Of a DNA stretch of 64,000 nt, positions 51,001 through 60,000 are shown one piece after another. A program made the translations under genes and the position numbers. Within the stretch, counting starts at the first letter, position 1; every line of letters begins with the position of its first letter. This stretch comes from Archivesica marissinica. Its lineage: Eukaryota > Mollusca > Bivalvia > Venerida > Vesicomyidae. The notes beneath the pieces were generated by a model. It did no database searches. It worked only from the letters and a program-made list of their open reading frames with translations, and was not told the origin of the DNA. Where the stretch lies: contig CM026403.1 in the NCBI GenBank assembly GCA_014843695.1, forward strand, positions 47,621,353 through 47,685,352. Reading direction: 5' to 3'.

Positions 51001-54000
51001 ATGTACACCACAAGCGGGATATGTACACCACAAGCGGGATGACGGTAGCGAATGGTTTATTTCCGTACTTGATATTTTATTCATCGTCGCCCATTCGCTA
51101 ATCGAGCCGAAGCCCCCATACTATAATTCTGCTTTTTAGGGGGGCGTAATGCCAGGTACTGTAAATGTCCCGATTTCATTGGCTGTCCTGTACATAACTA
51201 ATGTATAAACTATAGGGGGAAAACATTAAAACATCCCACCCATAAATAAGTGCATACTCCCTGTAAGGAGTCACAACAATGGGATTGAGGGTGTCCCAGC
51301 AGAAAGGGAAATGTCAGCCATCGTTCGGCAGCATAAAGTACAACAATTTACAAATATTCCTAACATGTTTTTTTAAATATGAGTTTCGGTTTATTTCAGG
51401 CCGGATTGCGGGTTCATTTTACAAAGGGCTTAATGCAACGTTGTTAGAACGTGTTGCCCAACCCATTGCTTTTGTTATGTTGTATTATCATTGTGTATCA
51501 ATATGCATGTATATATAGGCAATAAAATATGGTTTAATTTAATTATTATTCATTCTTATAAATTGAACAAATTGAACAAATATTTGCCAAGGCACACAAG
51601 CGGCCAATCACCAAACTCAGCTGAAACAATTGCAACTCACCTTCGATTAATTCACGCAAGTGTGGACCGCCCGTGATACAATGGATACGGTGTCGAACTT
51701 GTAATCGATATGTTGTGAGTTCGGGACCCTGCATAACCACGGTTGTGGTGTCCTTAGGCAAGACACGTACATCCATGCTGCTTCTTCTCTCTCCATGGAA
51801 GTCGTGATAGCGCAGTGGATAAGCGTTCGCTTCAGGTGCAAAAGGTCCGGAGTTCGAGCCCCACTGGAGCCGTTACGAGTGTGCCCTTAGGCAAGGCATT
51901 TAAATTCCATGTTGCCTCTTCTCTCTCCCTCGTGGCGATGGATTCCATCAGGAATGAGGTCTCGAGAATGAATTATATAAGTTGAAATAACTTGTTTCAC
52001 AATCAAGCTAAAATAAATTTGTATAAACTAAAAAAATCTCTCCATCGTTGTGATATGTACCACCCGGATGAAGTCTCGAGCGTGATTAATCTAATGCAAT
52101 GATTTGTTTCGTAATCGAGCTAAAATACAGTCGTATAAACTAGTTAACATAGTACACTTGTAGTACGATGGCCGTGTTCGGTAGAAGACGCGGTACATAA
52201 TATAATGTACTGTGGAATACGAAGATAATGTGAATTAACGTTTATACAAATGACCGAGTTCCGTGAAGTTAATCTAAATAACTAATATAACTGTAGGGCA
52301 CTCGATATACCACATGCTCCCGCCAAGCTGTCACTAATACTAGGATAAATTATGAATTATAGATTTATGTCCCCATTTGAAAAATATATTCGCACATAAA
52401 AGTGACTTTATTACAAGTTTATTTGATTGTTTTTTTTTGGTGTCATAGGGCTACTCTCTAGCTCTTAGCTGGTGGTGGACGTCCTCGGGTACCCACCAGG
52501 CACGAACAGGTATCCGGGTAGAACCATCGACGTTCCGCAAGCCAACTTTAATACTACAATTTTGACTGAACTGTGTTTTACGTTTATTTATCGTCGCTAC
52601 CGGCTGCCCATATGAGCGACGCCTCCTGAAGATATTAGTCATTTTAGATTTTGAAGGATAGTGCAGTGATACAGACAGAGACCCATTACAGAGTCTCCTC
52701 TGGTTCTTTTACGTGCACGGTGTAAAGCACCGACACGAGACCTCGGGTTAACGTCCCATCTGAAAGACTGTTAATTTTATTAGGGTCAGACGGGGGATCG
52801 AACCTGCGATCCCTGGATTACCAGTCCAGCGTGTTACCACTTGACTACAGATCCGTCTGTGACTGAACTTGTGCATGTATAGAACATATTCTCTGCAGAG
52901 ATGTCACATCAGTATGTGTTCGTGATAGACCATTGTTTCCAATGCACCATATAATGGCATTTAGGGTCTCGACTTCTGGGAGCGCTTAGTGAAACTAGCA
53001 TAACATAACAACATAAATAAATATGTTTAAACCAATCAGGTGGATCGATACAAATCGCTTACGACAAGCCTTGCAATATGATAGCTTCGTGAACAAGCCT
53101 TGCAATATGATAGCTTCGTGAACAAGCCTTGCAACATGATAGCTTCGTGAACAAGCCTTGCAATATGATAGCTTCGTGAACAAGCCTTGCAATATGATAG
53201 CTTCGTGAACAAGCCTTGCAATATGATAGCTTCGTGAACAAGCCTTGCAATATGATAGCTTCGTGAACAAGCCTTGCAATATGATAGCTTCGTGAACAAT
53301 CCTTGCAATATGATAGCTTCGTGAACAAGCCTTGCAATATGATAGCTTCGTGAACAAGCCTTGCAATATGATAGCTTCGTGAACAAGCCTTGCAATATGA
53401 TAGCTTCGTGAACAAGCCTTGCAATATGATAGCTTCGTGAACAAGCCTTGCAATATGATAGCTTCGTAAACAATCCTTGCAATATGATAGCTTCGTGAAC
53501 AAGCCTTGCAACATGATAGCTTCGTGAACAAGCCTTGCAATATGATAGCTTCGTGAACAAGCCTTGCAATATGATAGCTTCGTGAACAAGTCTTGCAATA
53601 TGATAGCTACGTGAACAAGCCTTGCAATATGATAGCTTCGTGAATAAGCCTTGCAATATGATAGCTTCGTGAACAAGCCTTGCAGTATGATAGCTTCGTG
53701 AACTCCATTTAGATTATGATAATGTAATGTTTTTTAACAGTGCTACATTTTATATAAATGTACCATAAACACATTATACATTTTTTAAAGTCAGACATTA
53801 TTAATAGCAATTAAAAAAGCTCTTCACCTATAAATGTATATTATAGAACGGAAATTCTACACCTATAAATGTATATTATAGAACGGAAACGCTACACCTA
53901 TAAATGTATATTATAGAACGGAAATTCTACACCTATAAATGTATATTATAGAACGGAAACTCTACACCTATAAATGTATATTATAGAACGGAACTAACTC

Positions 54001-57000
54001 TTCACCTATAAATGTATATTATAGAACGGAAACGCTACACCTATAAATGAAACGCTACACCTATAAATGTATATTATAGAACGGAAACGCTACACCTATA
54101 AATGTATATTATAGAACGGAAACGCTACACCTATAAATGTATATTATAGAACGGAAACACTACACCTATAAATGTATATTATAGAACGGAAACACTACAC
54201 CTATAAATGTATATTATAGAACGGAAACGCTACACCTATACATGTATATTATAGAACGGAAACGCTACACCTATAAATGTATATTATAGACCGGAAACGC
54301 TTCACCTATAAATGTATATTATAGAACGGAAACGCTTCACCTATAAATGTATATTATAGAACGGAAACGCTTCACCTATAAATGTATATTATAGAACGGA
54401 AACTCTTCACCTATACATGTATATTATAGAACGGAAACGCTACACCTATAAATGTATATTATAGAACGGAAACTCTACACATATAAATGTATATTATAGA
54501 ACGGAAACGATTCGCCTATAAATGTATATTATAGAACGGAAACTCTTCACCTATAAATGTATATTATAGAACGGAAACTCTTCACCTATAAATGTATATT
54601 ATAGAACGGAAATTCTTCACCTATAAATTTATATTATAGAACGGAAATTCTACACCTATAAATGTATATTATAGAACGGAAATTCTTCACCTATAAATGT
54701 ATATTATAGAACGGGAACTCTTCACCTATAAATGTATATTATAGAACGGAAACTCTTCACATATAAATGTATATTATAGAACGGAAATTCTTCACCTATA
54801 AATGTATATTATAGAAAGGAAATTCTTCACCTATAAATGTATATTATAGAACGGAAATTCTACACCTATAAATGTATATTATAGAACGGAAATTCTTCAC
54901 CCTATAAATGTATATTATAGAACGGAAATTCTTCACCTATAAATGTATATTATAGAAGGGAAACTCTACACCTATAAATGTATATTATAGAACGGAAACT
55001 CTTCACCTATAAATGTATATTATAGAACGGAAATTCTACACCTATAAATGTATATTATAGAACGGAAACGCTACACCTATAAATGTATATTATAGAACGG
55101 AAACTCTACACCTATATATGTATATCATAGAACGGAAATTATTCACCTATTAATGTATATTATAGAACGGAAACGCTTCACCTAGAAATGTATATTATAG
55201 AACGGAAATTCTTCACCTATAAATGTATATTATAGAACGGAAACTCTACACCTATAAATGTATATTATAGAACGGAAACGCTACACATATAAATGTATAT
55301 TATAGAACGGAAACTCTACACCTATAAATGTGTATCATATAACGGAAATTATTCACCTATTAATGTATATTATAGAACGGAAACGCTTCACCTATAAATG
55401 TATATTATAGAACGGAAACTCTACACCTATAAATGTATATTATAGAACGTAAACGCTTCACCTATAAATGTATATTATAGAACGGAAACGCTTCACCTAT
55501 AAATGTATATTATAGAACGGAAAGGCTACACCTATAAATGTATATTATAGAACGGAAACACTACATATATAAATGTATATTATAGAACGGAAACGCTTCA
55601 CCTATAAATGTATATTATAGAACGGAAACGCTTCACCTATAAATGTATATTATAGAACGGAAACGCTTCACCTATAAATGTATATTATAGAACGGAAACG
55701 CTTCACCTATAAATGTATATTATAGAACGGAATCTCTACACCTATAAATGTATATTATAGAACGGAATCTCTACACCTATAAATGTATATTATAGAACGG
55801 AAACTCTTCACCTATCAATGTATAGTATAGAACGGAAACGCTTCACCTATAAATGTATATTATAGAACGGAAACGCTTCACCTATAAATGTATATTATAG
55901 AACGGAAACGCTTCACCTATAGATGTATATTATAGAACGGAAACGCTTCACCTATAAATGTATATTATAGAACGGAAACTCTTCACCTATAAATGTATAT
56001 TATAGAACGGAAATTCTTCACCTATCAATGTATATTATAGAACGGAAACTCTTCACCTATCAATGTATGTTATAGAACGGAAATTCTTCACCTATAAATG
56101 TATATTATAGAACGGAAACTCTTCACCTATAAATGTATATTATAGAACGGAAACTCTTCACCTATAAATGTATATTATAGAACGGAAACGCTTCACCTAT
56201 AAATGTATGTTATAGAACGGAAATTCTTCACCTATAATGTAGAGTATAGAACGGAAACGCATCACCTATAAATGTATAGTATAGAACGGAAATTCTACAC
56301 CTATAAATGTATATTATAGAATGGAAATTCTACACCTATAAATGTATATTATAGAACGGAAACGCTTCAACTATAAATGTATATTATAGAACGGAAACGC
56401 TTCACCTATAAATGTATATTATAGAACGGAAACTCTTCACATATAAATGTATATTATAGAACGGAAACGCTTCACCTATAAATGTATATTATAGAACGGA
56501 AACGCTTCACCTATAAATGTATATTATAGAACGGAAATTCTTCGCATATAAATGTATATTATAGAACGGAAACGCTTCACCTATAAATGTATATTATAGA
56601 ACGGAAACTCTTCGCCTATAAATGTATATTATAGAAAGGAAATTCTTCGCCTATAAATGTATATTATAGAACGGAAATTCTTCACCCTATAAATGTATAT
56701 TATAGAACGGAAATTCTTCACCTATAAATGTATATTATAGAACGGAAACTCTACACCTATAAATGTATATTATAGTACGGAAATTCTACACCTATAAATG
56801 TATATTATAGAACGGAAACGCTTCACCTATAAATGCATATTATAGAACGGGAACTCTTCACATGTACATGGATGAGACTTTAATAAAGATTAGAGCTGAT
56901 ACATTTTTCCGAGGTCTGTGAAGTTGACTTGCAGATGATAGTTGGTTATTCGGAAGTTTATTCGCGAATACACATCTAGAGGTTTATTCAAACGTTTATC

Positions 57001-60000
57001 CAGAAGTTTATTCGCGAATACACATCTATATGTTACATTTCCGTCCTGTTGTTGGATTTTACTAATCAAAAATAGACTACAATAATGGTAAGGTGTCAAC
57101 GCATTTAAAACAAAAGCTGTTATATATACCAACCAATATGTTTGCCTTTGACTGGCCTATCGAGATATAACAATATAACATTGTCTAATGTGCTTGGGAA
57201 CTGAGAAATACAAGATGGCCACCGGCTTCGTTGATTGTCTGATTGTTTTCCATTTCATTTTGTCAGCATATAATATAGGCTTCCTGTTAATAACGCTTGT
57301 TGACCTTGACCTTGCAGACACGTTACGGGAGGCTATCGGTGTGGCGGCACATGGCGTGGGCAAAGATTGGGACAAAATGTACCAAAAGCTACCCTTCAAC
57401 CCGCCCAGGAATCCATGTTTACGTTCTAAGGATCTCGAATGTAAGTGTACTTCATATTTGTTGTGTGACTATACGCGGCACTAACACCAACCGTCACTAT
57501 GCCTCATACCAACACCAAGTTTACTATACCTCCATACCAACACCAAGTTTACTATGTCCCCATACCAACACCAAGTTTAATATATCCCCATACCAACACC
57601 AAGTTTACTATACCTCCATACCAACACCAAGTTTACTATGCCCCCATACCAACACCAAGATTACTATACCTCCATACCAACACCAAGTTTACTATACCCC
57701 CATACCAACACCAAGTTTACTATATCCCCATACCAACACCAAGTTTGCTATATCCCCATACCAACACCAAGTTTGCTATATCCCCATACCAACACCAAGT
57801 TTGCTATACCTCCATACCAACACCAAGTTTGCTATATTCCCATACCAAAACCAAGTTTACTATACCCCCATACCAAGTTTACTATACCCCCATACCAACA
57901 CCAAGTTTGCTATATCCCCATACCAACACCAAGTTTGCTATACCTCCATACCAACACCAAGTGTGTTATACCTCCATACCAACACCAAGTTTACTATATC
58001 CCCATACCAACACCAAGTTTACTATACCCCCTTACCAACACCAAGTTTACTATATCTCCATACCAACACCAAGTTTACTATATCCCCATACCAACACCAA
58101 GTTTACTATATCCCCAATATCCCCATACAAACACCAAGTTTGCTATACCCACAAACCAACACCAAGTTTGCTATACCCCCATACCAACACCAAGTTTACT
58201 ATATCTCCATACCAACAAAAAGTTTGCTATATCCCCATACCAACACCAAGTTTACTATACACCCATACCATCACCAAGGTTGCTATATCTCCATACCAAC
58301 ACAAAGTTTACTATACCCCCATACCAACACCAAGTTTGCTATATCCCCATACCAACACCAAGTTTACTATATCCCCATACCAACACCAAGTGTACTATAC
58401 CCCCATACCAACACCAAGTTTACTATATCCCCAATATCCCCATACCAACACCAAGTTTGCTATATCCCCTATATCCCCATACCAACACCAAGTTTACTAT
58501 ATCCCCATACCAACACCAAGTTTACTATATCCCCATACCAACACCAAGTTTGCTATACCCACATACCAACACCAAGTTTACTATATCCCCATACCAACAC
58601 CAAGTTTACTATACCCCCATACCAACACCAAGTTTACTATATCCCCTTACCAACACCAAGTTTACTATACCCACATACCAACACCAAGTTTACTATATCC
58701 CCATACCAACACCAAGTTTACTATACCCCCATACCAACACCAAGTTTACTATACCCCCATACCAACACCAAGTTTACTATACCCACATACCAACACCAAG
58801 TGTACTATATCCCCATACCAACACCAAGTTTACTATACCCCCATACCAACACCAAGTTTGCTATATCCCCTATATCCCATACCAACACCAAGTTTGCTAT
58901 ATCCCCGATACCCCCATACCAACACCAAGTTTGCTATATCCCCGATACCCCCATACCAACACCAAGTTTGCTATATCCCCGATACCCCCATACCAACACC
59001 AAGTTTGCTATATCCCCTATATCCCATACCAACACCAAGTTTGCTATATCCCCGATACCCCCATACCAACACCAAGTTTGCTATATCCCCTATACCCCAT
59101 ACCAACACCAAGTTTACTATACCCCCATACCAACACCAAGTTTGCTATATCCCCTATACCCCCATACCAACACCAAGTGTATTATATCCCCATACCAACA
59201 CCAAGTTTACTATACCCCCATACCAACACCAAGTTTGCTATATCCCCTATACCCCCATACCAACACCAAGTGTACTATATCCCCATACCAACACCAAGTT
59301 TGCTATATCCCCTAAACCCCATACCAACACCAAGTGTACTATATCCCCATACCAACAACAAGTTTACTATATCCCCATACCAACACCAAGTTTACTATAC
59401 CCCCATACCAACAACAAGTTTACTATACCCCCATACCAACAACAAGTTTACTATACCCCCATACCAACACCAAGCGTACTATATCCCCATACCAACACCA
59501 AGTTTACTATACCCCCAAACCAACACCAAGTTTACAATACCCCCAAACCAACACCAAGTTTACTATACCCACAAACCAACACCCAGTTTGCTATACCCCC
59601 AAACCAACACCAAGTTTACTATACCCAAAAACCAACACCAAGTTTACTATACCCACAAACCAACACCAAGTTTACTATACCCCCAAACCAACACCAAGTT
59701 TACTATACCCACAAACCAACACCAAGTTTACTATACCCCCAAACCAACACCAAGTTTACTATACCCACAAACCAACACCCAGTTTGCTATACCCCCATAC
59801 CAACACCAAGTTTACTATATCCCCATACCAACACCAAGTTTACTATATCCCCATACCAACACCAAGTTTACTATATCCCCATACCAACACCAAGTTTACT
59901 ATACCCCCATACGAACACCAAGTTTACTATACCCACATACCAACACCAAGTTTACTATACCCCCATACCAACACCAAGTTTACTATATCCCCATACCAAC

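Noticed and set aside
51279..51518. 79-codon ATG-started frame in intron 3
   Set aside because: No splice phase fit with the death-domain gene and no recognisable motif.
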